Notes under the pieces: generated by a model
Told to the model about the DNA's origin: nothing
The model's input: the letters and a program-made list of their open reading frames with translations, nothing else
Database searches by the model: none
Shown here: one piece after another, positions 6,644-14,183 of the stretch
Position numbering within the stretch: position 1 is the stretch's first letter
Layout: each line of letters begins with the position of its first letter
Position numbers and translations under genes: made by a program
Origin: Lachnospiraceae bacterium
GTDB lineage: Bacteria > Bacillota_A > Clostridia > Lachnospirales > Lachnospiraceae
DNA length: 14,601 nt
Direction: 5' to 3'
Assembly: GCA_004556565.1 (NCBI GenBank)
Contig: SFGN01000066.1
Coordinates: 1-14,601 of the forward strand

Positions 6644-9600
6644 TCAGCTTTTCCTCAAGCTCTTATAAAGCTCCTTGGCCATCTCGTCCTGAACCTTCTG
6701 ATAGAAGTCGGGATCGTTGAACAGCTTTTGGAATGCTTCGTTGTTATCCAGGAAGCACTGAGTAACAATGTCCTTGAACTTATCCGGGAAGAGAGATTCC
6801 ACGAACATCTCGGTAGAATTGTCTTTTGCGTACTTCTTGAACTTCTTTACGTCAGAGTCCTTCATAAACATCTGATAGATGCCCTCAATGATAACTCTGT
6901 CGGCATCGGTAAACTTGCCCTCGAACCGCTCGTTCACCTTGTCGATGATGTTTTGCAAAGTGTCTTGCTTCTTGTTGGGCTTCTTCGGAGCAAGGGAACC
7001 ACCAGGAACATAGACTGGAGGTTTCTCATCGAGCGTAATAGCTCCATTGAAGGTTTCGGTCAGAGAGGCATACTCCAGCTTGATTTTGTCTTCGATATCA
7101 ACGATCTCAACACGGCCACGCGGCAAGAGCCGAATAAGGTTGTTCGTGTACTGGAACTCGTTGAAGAGCTCCTTGTCATGTAGCCGCACAAGCTGCGTGA
7201 TGTACGAATACGCCCCGTTAAACTTGCGGATGTAATCCCGCACCGTGTACTGGTCGTCATCGCTAAGCTCCTTGTAGCGCTCCACAACAGGACGCAGAAG
7301 TCCGGCCAAGCGCCCAATGGATGCTTCACTTTGAGTCGGACCTCCGTGCTTTGCCATGAAGTCAATAAAGGCCTGAACGTCCTCAAAGTTGTAAAGCATG
7401 AACTCAGCGATTTTTGCGCGGAGGTCGTAAACACGGTTTATGTCCGAATCGCCCATCATGGTGGTTGTCTCATAGTAAGGCAGGAATGCTTTCTTAATAT
7501 CCTCTTCGGTGTTCTCGAAATCCAGCACAAAAGTGCTGTTCTTGCCGCCGGTGGTCCTATTCAAGCGGGAAAGCGTTTGGACGGCGGTAATATCCTTCAG
7601 CTTCTTGTCCACATACATGGTGTGAAGCAGCGGCTCATCAAAACCGGTCTGATATTTGTTCGCAACAACAAGGATGTTGTACTGACTGGAATGAAAAGCC
7701 TTGCGGAACTTTTTATCGGTGGTGATGTACTTGCCATCCTCATCCACATTCATAGTGGCCTCGGTGTAGGGCTTCTCGGAGGGAAGATCCTCAAGGGAAA
7801 TCTCGCCGGAGAAAGCAATCATCACATCGGTTCCCTTAGTCTCTTCGGGGTGATCTTTCAGATACTGCTTGATGGCGAAGTAATAGCGTACCGCATTCGC
7901 GCGGCTGTCGGCCACGACCATTGCCTTGCCCTTGCCGCCGATCTGATACCGGCAGTTGTCAAGGAAGTTGGTCATTATCATTTCGGTTTTCTGAGTGATG
8001 GTATAGCCGTGCTTCTTGTAGTATTTGAACAGTGCCTTAGAGGTCGGGCCTTCGATCAGCTCCGGGTTATCGTCCGACACCTTGATGAGCTTGAAGGCTT
8101 CCTTGATGGTCGTATAATTCTTCAGAACATCGAGGATAAAGCCCTCCTCAATGGCCTGCCGCATGGAATAAACATGGAAGGGGCGGTGAATAATCGTTCC
8201 ATCAGGGCTCTGCTCGTGAACGCCGAACAGTTCCAGGGATTCACCCTTGGGAGTCGCGGTAAAAGCGAAGAAGGACTGGTTCTCGTGCCTGCCCTGACCA
8301 ATCACAGCGTTGATATACTCGTCTGTCAGATCTACATCAGATTCGTCGATACCCTCTTCCTCAGCGTAGTTCTTAACAGCTACGCCAATATCAATCAAGC
8401 TACGGCGTAGCGTCTTTGCGGATTCGCCGCTCTGTCCCTGGTGGGCCTCATCCACGATGATAGCGAACTTTCTGCCGGAGAACTTTTCAATGTCCTTGTA
8501 GGCGAAGAGGAACTTCTGAATGGTGCAGATGATGATACGCTTCTTGTCGTTCAGAGCCTCTGCAAGGTCGCGGGAATGCTTCTTATCATCAATGCACTCC
8601 AGCAGGCCGGGAACGTGCTCAAAGCTGTTAATCGTGTCCTGGAGCTGGCTGTCGAGAACAACACGGTTGGTGACGACAATAACGGAGTCAAAGACACTCT
8701 CATCCTTGTCGTTATGAAGAGACGCCAACCTATAGGCGATCCAAGCAATAGAGTTTGACTTGCCGGAACCGGCAGAGTGCTCAATCAGATAGTTTGTGCC
8801 AGCACCTTTCTCGCGCACGTCGGCAATGACCTTCCGAACCACATCATACTGATGGTAGCGTGGGAAGATCAGCTTTTCCTTAGTGACAGTCTTAGTGACA
8901 CCGTTCTTTGTCACTTCTTCCTTTTCCTTCACATGGGAGATGAAGCGGTGAAGGATATCTAGAAGAGAGTCGTGCTGGAGGACCTCTTCCCAAACGTAGT
9001 ATGTATCATACCCGTTTTCGTTGTTGGGGTTGCCCGCACCACCGGTCACACCGGCACCGTTGGAGCCCATGTTGAAAGGCATGAAGTAGGTGGCGTCGTC
9101 TTTGAGCCGGGTTGTCATCCATGCCTCATTCAGGTCAACGGCAAAGTAGACCAGGAAACGGTGATCAAGCCGGAAGGCAAACTCCTTGGAGCTGCGATCC
9201 TTCTTAAACTGCTTCATGGCGCACCAAACGTCCTGACCCTTGAACTGGTTTTTCAGCTCAATGGCCACAACGGGGATACCGTTCACAGAGAGCACCATGT
9301 CTATGGTGTTTGTGCTGCCGGTGGAATACTGGAACTGACGGGTGCAGCCAAGAATATTGGACTGATACAGTTCAATAAGCGTTTCGTTCAGGGCCGACTC
9401 CGGCTTAAAGTAGCAAACCTTCAGTTTGACGCCCATATCTGTGATGCCGTTGCGGAGCACATAGATCAAGCCCTGATTGGAGATTGTCTGCTCCAAGCGG
9501 GTGTAGAGCTTGTCCGGAGCTTTGTCACCGTAGTATTTGACATACTTCGCCCACTCTTTAGGCTGCGTGTTTGCGATAAACTCACAGAGCACGTCCATAT

Positions 9601-9742
9601 AGATACAGCGCGCGACATCGTGCTGCCGGTTATGTACCCAATTCCCGTCAGCATCCTGCCCAACAAACTGCTGGTAGCCGCCTTTCTCTGAAATTAAGAA
9701 AGATTCAATATCCCGTTCAAATCGCTTTTCGCTGGTATCCAT
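6644..9742 (-). CDS. hsdR: Type I restriction enzyme R subunit (translocase-nuclease)
   Basis: This 1032-residue protein has the full HsdR order. The N-terminal PD-(D/E)XK nuclease (about 80-200) shows Asp148 (NTIDMVLS) and Glu162-Leu-Lys164 (VVAIELKNQ). The SF2 motor follows, with Walker A HSAGSGKS at 322-329, DEAH at 431-434, TATPKG at 495-500, and the later motifs YQTGFDEPLLHTMYVDKKL and QTLSRLNRT. A helical C-terminal domain is expected to bind the methylase. It cleaves unmodified DNA after ATP-driven translocation, as part of an R2M2S complex. The ATG is preceded by GGAAGG at about seven bases. A 98-bp gap separates it from the upstream gene, the longest gap inside the operon; I see no clear promoter or hairpin there. 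The gene looks complete, with no frameshift. Confidence 0.97.
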   Translation of the reverse strand: MDTSEKRFERDIESFLISEKGGYQQFVGQDADGNWVHNRQHDVARCIYMDVLCEFIANTQPKEWAKYVKYYGDKAPDKLYTRLEQTISNQGLIYVLRNGITDMGVKLKVCYFKPESALNETLIELYQSNILGCTRQFQYSTGSTNTIDMVLSVNGIPVVAIELKNQFKGQDVWCAMKQFKKDRSSKEFAFRLDHRFLVYFAVDLNEAWMTTRLKDDATYFMPFNMGSNGAGVTGGAGNPNNENGYDTYYVWEEVLQHDSLLDILHRFISHVKEKEEVTKNGVTKTVTKEKLIFPRYHQYDVVRKVIADVREKGAGTNYLIEHSAGSGKSNSIAWIAYRLASLHNDKDESVFDSVIVVTNRVVLDSQLQDTINSFEHVPGLLECIDDKKHSRDLAEALNDKKRIIICTIQKFLFAYKDIEKFSGRKFAIIVDEAHQGQSGESAKTLRRSLIDIGVAVKNYAEEEGIDESDVDLTDEYINAVIGQGRHENQSFFAFTATPKGESLELFGVHEQSPDGTIIHRPFHVYSMRQAIEEGFILDVLKNYTTIKEAFKLIKVSDDNPELIEGPTSKALFKYYKKHGYTITQKTEMIMTNFLDNCRYQIGGKGKAMVVADSRANAVRYYFAIKQYLKDHPEETKGTDVMIAFSGEISLEDLPSEKPYTEATMNVDEDGKYITTDKKFRKAFHSSQYNILVVANKYQTGFDEPLLHTMYVDKKLKDITAVQTLSRLNRTTGGKNSTFVLDFENTEEDIKKAFLPYYETTTMMGDSDINRVYDLRAKIAEFMLYNFEDVQAFIDFMAKHGGPTQSEASIGRLAGLLRPVVERYKELSDDDQYTVRDYIRKFNGAYSYITQLVRLHDKELFNEFQYTNNLIRLLPRGRVEIVDIEDKIKLEYASLTETFNGAITLDEKPPVYVPGGSLAPKKPNKKQDTLQNIIDKVNERFEGKFTDADRVIIEGIYQMFMKDSDVKKFKKYAKDNSTEMFVESLFPDKFKDIVTQCFLDNNEAFQKLFNDPDFYQKVQDEMAKELYKSLRKS

Positions 9743-9840
9743 AGTAGTACCTTCCCTTCACTGTGATGGACAAATAATAATGACTGTCGCTGGCTATTTG
9801 GTCCTTCATCAGACAACAACAATATATGCAGTCTCTAATC
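9743..9840. other. 98-bp gap between the coiled-coil gene and hsdR
   Basis: The largest untranslated gap within the operon. Apart from the hsdR ribosome site (GGAAGG) I see no -35/-10 pair of good quality and no stable hairpin, so hsdR is probably transcribed by read-through. Confidence 0.5.
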
Positions 9841-10731
9841 TTAGGCAGAGATCGCGCATAGGAAATTAATCCCTTGTTCGACACGTCTCTTAACCTGAAC
9901 AAGTGCAGAGAAAGCATATCTCCCAGCAGCGCCGTGCGTTCCATCACTTAACACATGGAATAGCTCAAGAATATTGGTGATATCAGCATCGGCAAAATCT
10001 GTAACGCTGTCATCAAGTCTTTTTCCGTGCATCAGATACTTGATTTTTTCCTTACGTGTGGCATTTCCTCTATCTGTCTTTGATGCGTTGGGATTAAACT
10101 GAAATACCTCAGCGTCAGGTGCTTTGAGTTCTATGAACTCAGTAAAGATTTCTCGGGCGCTTGTACAAAAATGCCGTGCAGCGTCAGGGTTTTGTGGATT
10201 AAGAGCATAAACTGCCCCTTTCCACCTGTTCATAAGGTCCTCCGAAACCAAAGACAGCTTATCGCTGATAGCAATATCTGCGATCTCATCTTCTGCCTGT
10301 TGGTCGGGTTGATCTCCAAACAGTCGGTTTGTGGCGATCAAGCTATTGGCCTGCTCTTGTTCTACTAAGTCAAGGATATGCTCCTGCTCCGGGGTGATCT
10401 CAACCCCCTCATCGTAGTAGTCAACCACTCTGCCATAGCTATTATGCATAGCCGAAACAGAAGACGTGTATTGAATGCGAGTAGTAGATGTGGCCTTCAG
10501 TTTTGAAATCTCGCGGTGAATCACCTGGCGATTGTGCTGAACCTGGGAATTGTGCTTTCTAACAGCAGAATTGTAGTTCGATATTGCCTGGTTCAACTCG
10601 CGGTTAAACTTCTTGGCCTCCGTATTATACTTACGAACAGCACTATTGTACTGATTGATCGCCTGTTGCGTCTTGCGTTCCGCTTGACGAAGCTTGGATT
10701 TCAGTTGCGATGTGCTGATATGTCGTGCCAT
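9841..10731 (-). CDS. Coiled-coil protein with predicted pPIWI-associated nuclease-like domain
   Basis: The 296-residue protein starts on TAATG, its ATG sharing a base with the hsdS stop, behind GGAGG seven bases away: strict coupling to hsdS. Residues 5-80 form a polar Asn/Gln-rich coiled coil with an internal duplication (QYNSAVRKYN at 27-36, NYNSAVRKHN at 52-61). After a linker, residues 168-292 form a compact helical domain: RWKGAVYALNPQNPDAARHFCTSAREIF, NATRKEKIKYLM, LFHVLSDGTHGAAGRY, VKRRVEQGINFL. From memory this resembles the family called predicted pPIWI-associating nuclease (pP_pnuc), found with R-M and Argonaute genes, but no activity is proven and I see no classic nuclease triad. 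A role as an accessory or effector subunit of the R-M complex is inference from its location. Confidence 0.82.
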   Translation of the reverse strand: MARHISTSQLKSKLRQAERKTQQAINQYNSAVRKYNTEAKKFNRELNQAISNYNSAVRKHNSQVQHNRQVIHREISKLKATSTTRIQYTSSVSAMHNSYGRVVDYYDEGVEITPEQEHILDLVEQEQANSLIATNRLFGDQPDQQAEDEIADIAISDKLSLVSEDLMNRWKGAVYALNPQNPDAARHFCTSAREIFTEFIELKAPDAEVFQFNPNASKTDRGNATRKEKIKYLMHGKRLDDSVTDFADADITNILELFHVLSDGTHGAAGRYAFSALVQVKRRVEQGINFLCAISA

Positions 10732-11969
10732 TAAACAACCTCCTTCTTGCCAGTCACATACTCATAGATAATAGCTTTTTTATAATCATCCAATTTAGAT
10801 AATTTCTTAGTTTTAATTCCAATAAGCTCATCTATTTTTGCGTGTTTATCACGTATATATTGAACTATTGAAGCCTGCGTTTCCAAGTCTGGTATCGGAA
10901 GCCATAAGTTTCTAAGGTTTTCTTGGTTCAACTTCGGTTGCGCAGAACCAGTTATATAAGGATTGATGTCAAGCCCCTCCAAAGCATAGAAGAGATAATA
11001 AAAATCTATGTCTGCTTTGGGTTTCAGGATATGTGCGTGATTATTTATCCAAGCCTTACCGTTTACCTCGTACATTAGAGGGAGATTGCGCATCCGAAGG
11101 TTAGCACCATCCTCACCGATAAGCATAACATGATCGTCGATTGTATATCCGTCGATCTTATCTATCACGCCAGAGGCACCATAGTAATCATAAAGAACAT
11201 CTGCATCCTGGTTTCGCTGATCCGCTGTAATAGGTTTTCTATACTCATCGAGAATAAGGGCAACATGCTTTAAGCGCATAAGTCGAAACCCAGCGTTAAT
11301 CGCACCAATCCACTCAACCCCGCTGTCCTTCATCGGAGCATTGGGATCAAGCCCCTTTGTCACAACTTCCGTGATGAGGGACTGTTTATACTGTTTTAGT
11401 TTTTCGATCTGTGCTTGCTGATTGGCAATCAGTGCATCGACCTTGCTTACCTTCGCTGCAATTTCATCAACAATCTTTCGTTGCAGTTCAACGGGTGGAC
11501 ATGGAATTGCAATCTTAGCAAAGTTTTCTCTTGGAAGTCTCCATCTCCCAAGATTCGCTGCACCTTGGCCAAATGCGTAGAAGACACGGTTAGAATAGTA
11601 CATCTGAAACACACGCAAGAAGTATTCTGGAATCTGCGTGTTATCAGTAAGGGTAAAAACACGATAATCAGGGCTGGTAACCCCTTCGTATTGGGAAATA
11701 TCGACCCATCCTGTCAGCAAGTCCATGTGGTTCATGGCAAAGTCTCCCACATTTACGATCTGATAGTGGGCATATGATGCTGCGTTTTGGCCCTCGTTGG
11801 AGGTCGTGTCTTTAATCTTGATCCCTCTTTGAGTGATAGACAATACCTGATCCGGCTCTCTTCCAATTATGTCTTTTTTGATAGTGAAGAGATTTCCGAT
11901 GGCTTTAATATCAAATCGGCTATCAATGTCACCAAGCCAAGCAACACCGCTATCCTTCATTTCACGCAT
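10731..11969 (-). CDS. hsdS: Type I restriction-modification specificity subunit S
   Basis: A 412-residue HsdS with the usual two halves. Target recognition domain 1 spans about 15-150, the central conserved helices 160-205 (VDEIAAKVSKVDALIANQQ, LKQYKQSLITEVVTKGL), target recognition domain 2 about 225-360, and distal helices about 365-410 (KLDDYKKAIIYEYVTG). Each half opens with the same motif: MKDSGVAWLG at 4-13 and MKDSGVEWIG at 213-222, so the protein is an internal direct duplication and probably recognises a bipartite target. The first ATG is preferred because AAGGAG lies ten bases upstream inside hsdM; it overlaps the hsdM end by eight bases. Base composition appears more AT-rich than hsdM and hsdR, common for exchangeable specificity genes. 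No second hsdS copy is visible for shuffling. Confidence 0.95.
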   Translation of the reverse strand: MREMKDSGVAWLGDIDSRFDIKAIGNLFTIKKDIIGREPDQVLSITQRGIKIKDTTSNEGQNAASYAHYQIVNVGDFAMNHMDLLTGWVDISQYEGVTSPDYRVFTLTDNTQIPEYFLRVFQMYYSNRVFYAFGQGAANLGRWRLPRENFAKIAIPCPPVELQRKIVDEIAAKVSKVDALIANQQAQIEKLKQYKQSLITEVVTKGLDPNAPMKDSGVEWIGAINAGFRLMRLKHVALILDEYRKPITADQRNQDADVLYDYYGASGVIDKIDGYTIDDHVMLIGEDGANLRMRNLPLMYEVNGKAWINNHAHILKPKADIDFYYLFYALEGLDINPYITGSAQPKLNQENLRNLWLPIPDLETQASIVQYIRDKHAKIDELIGIKTKKLSKLDDYKKAIIYEYVTGKKEVV

Positions 11970-13740
11970 TGCCGAACAACTCCTTCATCAGTTCGGTTTC
12001 CTCTGCCTCCAAGCTTTTTATCTCTTCAAAGACTTCATTAGAGGGGACGGGAGCTACGAATTTATAAAACAGACGGGTGAATGGCACTTCGTAACCGATC
12101 TTATCCTTACTGCGGTCGAGATAAGCCGCAGAATTATAAGGTAAGACATTCTTCTCCATGTATTCATCGATATCTTCCTGCAAAGGAATAATCTCGTTGT
12201 CGGAGGCACCTTTTACGGGTTGCAATTTACCTTTCTTCAATATGGGTTTTCCCGCCTCATCACAAAGTGCGGTCTCTACCGTGACTTTCGTATAGCCAAA
12301 GAAGTCGTTATCACAGACCTTTGACTCAACAAAAAGTCCGTTGTCCTCGAATACCTTATCTTCAAAAGATTCATAAGCCTTGAGAATAAGGCGAATACAG
12401 TTATCATCAAGGTCAACGCGCTTATTACCGATGTTCTTTCTCCGCTTCACAAAGCATTTGGAAGCGTCGATGAGCTGCACCTTTCCAGCGCGGCGCATCT
12501 CTTTTCCTTTGGTCAGAACCCAAATATATGTAGCGATTCCTGTGTTGTAAAACAGGTCAGTGGGAAGCTGAATAATAGCGTCAACAAGATCTTCCCCAAT
12601 CACATAACGACGTATCTCAGAAGTGCCGCTCCCTGCATCACCGGTAAAAAGCGAGGACCCGTTCTGAATAATCGCCATGCGTCCTGAGCCTTCCTTGAGC
12701 TTCTTTACACCATTGAGCATAAAGAGCATCTGTCCGTCAGAGATAGTAGGGAGACCGGGACCGAAGCGCCCGTCATAACCTTTCTTTGCTTCTGCTTCGA
12801 CTTCGGTGCGCTCGCGCTTCCAGTCGATGCCAAAGGGTGGATTCGAAATGATATAGTCAAACTCATAGCCGGAGAACTTGTCCTGGCTCAAGGTATCGCC
12901 GTACATCATGCCAGAGGCGTTTCCGCCCTTGATAAGCATATCTGACTTGGCGATAGCGTAGGTTTCGGGGTTAAACTCCTGCCCGAAGCAGGTCAACACG
13001 GCATCCTCGCTGAGTGCTTGTAGGCGTTCAGTCAGACAGCCCAGCATCTGGGATGTACCCATAGCCATATCGTAGGCAGTCTTAGTGCAGCCGTTTTCCT
13101 TGATCTCTTCCTTTTCTGGGGAAATCAAAAGATCGGTCATAAGGTAGATAACGTCGCGGCTGGTGAAGTGAGCTCCTGCTTGCTCGTCGTAGGACTCAGA
13201 GAACTTCCGGATCAGCTCTTCAAAGATATAGCCCATATCAGCAGAGGTGATCTTCTTGGGCGACATATCTGCCTTTGCAGAGTTGAACTCCTGAATCATA
13301 ACGAACAGGACACCGCCCTCCACCATCGTGCCGACAGTATTGGCAAACTCAAAGCGGGAGATAATATCGGCCACATTTGCCGAGAAGCCCTTGAGATAAT
13401 CGTCGAAGTTGTCCGCAATGTTATCAGGGTCAGCAAGAAGTTTCTGGAAGTCGAACTTGCTGGTGTTGTAAAAGGCATAACCGGAAGTGCGAGTCAGAGC
13501 GCCCTCGATAAGCTGCTCATTTGCTCCGGTCGCATCCAGCTTCTTCTTCATTTCGAGAACGGCCTGCTTGGTGGGTGCAAGGGCATCGTCAAAGCGTTTG
13601 AGAACGGTCATGGGCAGAATAACCTTCCCGTACTCATGAGGCTTAAACAGGCCCACAAGATGCGTGGCACTCTCCCAAATCAGATTGGCCTTCTCCTGGA
13701 TATTCGTATTGGTCTGCTTCTGAAGCTCGTTGAACTGCAT
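11962..13740 (-). CDS. hsdM: Type I restriction-modification DNA adenine methylase
   Basis: The product (592 residues from the chosen start) has the N-terminal helical HsdM domain (NIWEKAN-type helices, FKPHEYGKVILPMTVLKRF) and an N6-adenine methylase core with motif IV NPPF at about 300-303 (ISNPPFGIDW). An SAM-binding region lies near 224-230. There the usual DPxCGTGG-type motif reads YDMAMGTSQML, a variant I recall in one clostridial HsdM subfamily, so probably functional. Later conserved blocks LIDASKCF and NIGNKRVD are present. The M2S complex methylates the site, and with HsdR it restricts unmodified DNA. The start at MQFNELQ (13738-13740) is preferred: GGGAGG lies nine bases upstream, whereas the ATG at 13749 touches that site directly. 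It follows the regulator gene by about 20 bases. Confidence 0.95.
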   Translation of the reverse strand: MQFNELQKQTNTNIQEKANLIWESATHLVGLFKPHEYGKVILPMTVLKRFDDALAPTKQAVLEMKKKLDATGANEQLIEGALTRTSGYAFYNTSKFDFQKLLADPDNIADNFDDYLKGFSANVADIISRFEFANTVGTMVEGGVLFVMIQEFNSAKADMSPKKITSADMGYIFEELIRKFSESYDEQAGAHFTSRDVIYLMTDLLISPEKEEIKENGCTKTAYDMAMGTSQMLGCLTERLQALSEDAVLTCFGQEFNPETYAIAKSDMLIKGGNASGMMYGDTLSQDKFSGYEFDYIISNPPFGIDWKRERTEVEAEAKKGYDGRFGPGLPTISDGQMLFMLNGVKKLKEGSGRMAIIQNGSSLFTGDAGSGTSEIRRYVIGEDLVDAIIQLPTDLFYNTGIATYIWVLTKGKEMRRAGKVQLIDASKCFVKRRKNIGNKRVDLDDNCIRLILKAYESFEDKVFEDNGLFVESKVCDNDFFGYTKVTVETALCDEAGKPILKKGKLQPVKGASDNEIIPLQEDIDEYMEKNVLPYNSAAYLDRSKDKIGYEVPFTRLFYKFVAPVPSNEVFEEIKSLEAEETELMKELFGNA

Positions 13741-13760
13741 ATATCTCATCCTCCCAATGG

Positions 13761-13967
13761 TTAGTCTTCTTCGGTTATTTCCATCAGGTCCCCAATATCA
13801 CAATGGAAGACCTTGCAAAGATTCATCATAACTTCCATGTTGACGGGACGATCATTATTCAGCTTGGTCATGGTGTAAGGAGAGATCCCTGCCGCCTTTG
13901 CCAGCTCACTCTTTTTCATCTGGTTGTCTTTCATGCGTCTCCACAGCTTGTCGTAACGAACCTTCAT
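13761..13967 (-). CDS. XRE family (Cro/CI-type) transcriptional regulator
   Basis: A 68-residue single-domain HTH protein: KKSELAKAAGISPYTMTKLNNDRPVNMEVMMNLCKVFHCDIGDL covers the five-helix Cro/CI fold, with the recognition helix around ISPYTMTKL. Length and lead position ahead of hsdM match small R-M controller or repressor proteins that delay or limit restriction gene expression. ATG at 13965-13967 with GGAGG six bases upstream. A strong promoter lies about 60 bases upstream, and a perfect inverted repeat overlaps its -10 box, so autorepression of the whole operon is the simplest reading (inference). Confidence 0.92.
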   Translation of the reverse strand: MKVRYDKLWRRMKDNQMKKSELAKAAGISPYTMTKLNNDRPVNMEVMMNLCKVFHCDIGDLMEITEED

Positions 13968-14016
13968 GTAGAACCTCCATACATATAGACTCGCGCCTCA
14001 GCGCCTTATTTACAGC

Positions 14017-14031
14017 AATACATGATGTATT
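14017..14031. promoter_or_regulatory. Inverted repeat operator overlapping the -10 box
   Basis: AATACAT-G-ATGTATT is a perfect 7-bp inverted repeat around one central base. It overlaps the first three bases of the -10 box on its 14029-14031 side and covers the predicted transcript start. Size and symmetry fit a dimeric XRE regulator; the protein encoded directly downstream is the natural candidate. Confidence 0.65.
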
Positions 14032-14057
14032 ATACCATGAATATTTCAATAATTCAA
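14029..14057 (-). promoter_or_regulatory. Main promoter of the R-M operon
   Basis: On the minus strand TTGAAT (complement of 14052-14057), 17 bases, then TATAAT (complement of 14029-14034), with TGG just before the -10 giving an extended -10. Expected transcript start near 14020, leaving an untranslated leader of roughly 55 bases before the XRE start codon. Confidence 0.85.
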
Positions 14058-14091
14058 TGTTTCTCGTAAAATTGTTCGTCCGATAGGATTG

Positions 14092-14115
14092 AGGTGCAAG
14101 CATATCGTAGCACCT
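14092..14115. repeat. Small inverted repeat upstream of the R-M promoter
   Basis: AGGTGC and GCACCT flank a 12-base spacer. It lies about 35 bases upstream of the -35 box and just downstream of the CHAP gene terminator. It could be an activator or second operator site, or chance; it lacks a T-tract on either side, so it is not an obvious terminator. Confidence 0.3.
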
Positions 14116-14126
14116 AAATGACACTA

Positions 14127-14160
14127 CAAAAAAAGAGGGCTGCGCCCGAAGACGCAGCCC
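14127..14160 (-). terminator. Rho-independent terminator of the CHAP gene
   Basis: Read on the minus strand, GGGCTGCGTC and GGCGCAGCCC pair over ten positions (one G-U) around a TTCG tetraloop closed by C-G, an extra-stable loop, and are followed by TCTTTTTTT. It lies 24 bases after the CHAP gene stop and insulates the R-M operon from transcription coming from the right. Confidence 0.92.
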
Positions 14161-14183
14161 GTGTGTTTTCAGGTATCATCGCT

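Noticed and set aside
7331..8410. A 359-codon open frame on the plus strand
   Set aside because: It lies antisense to hsdR, in the codon-mirror frame of a clearly real gene, and has no recognisable protein features or ribosome site. The same holds for the other plus-strand frames over hsdR, hsdM and the left edge.
9743..9840. Separate promoter for hsdR
   Set aside because: AT-rich stretches such as TATTAT occur, but none has a suitable -35 hexamer at 16-18 bases.
9841..10731. HEPN ribonuclease motif in the coiled-coil protein
   Set aside because: No R-x4-6-H motif appears at a suitable position; the Arg and His residues present have the wrong spacing.
10731..11969. Phase-variable hsdS shuffling locus
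   Set aside because: Only one hsdS is present, with no inverted partial copies and no adjacent recombinase; the repeated motifs are the normal internal duplication of HsdS.
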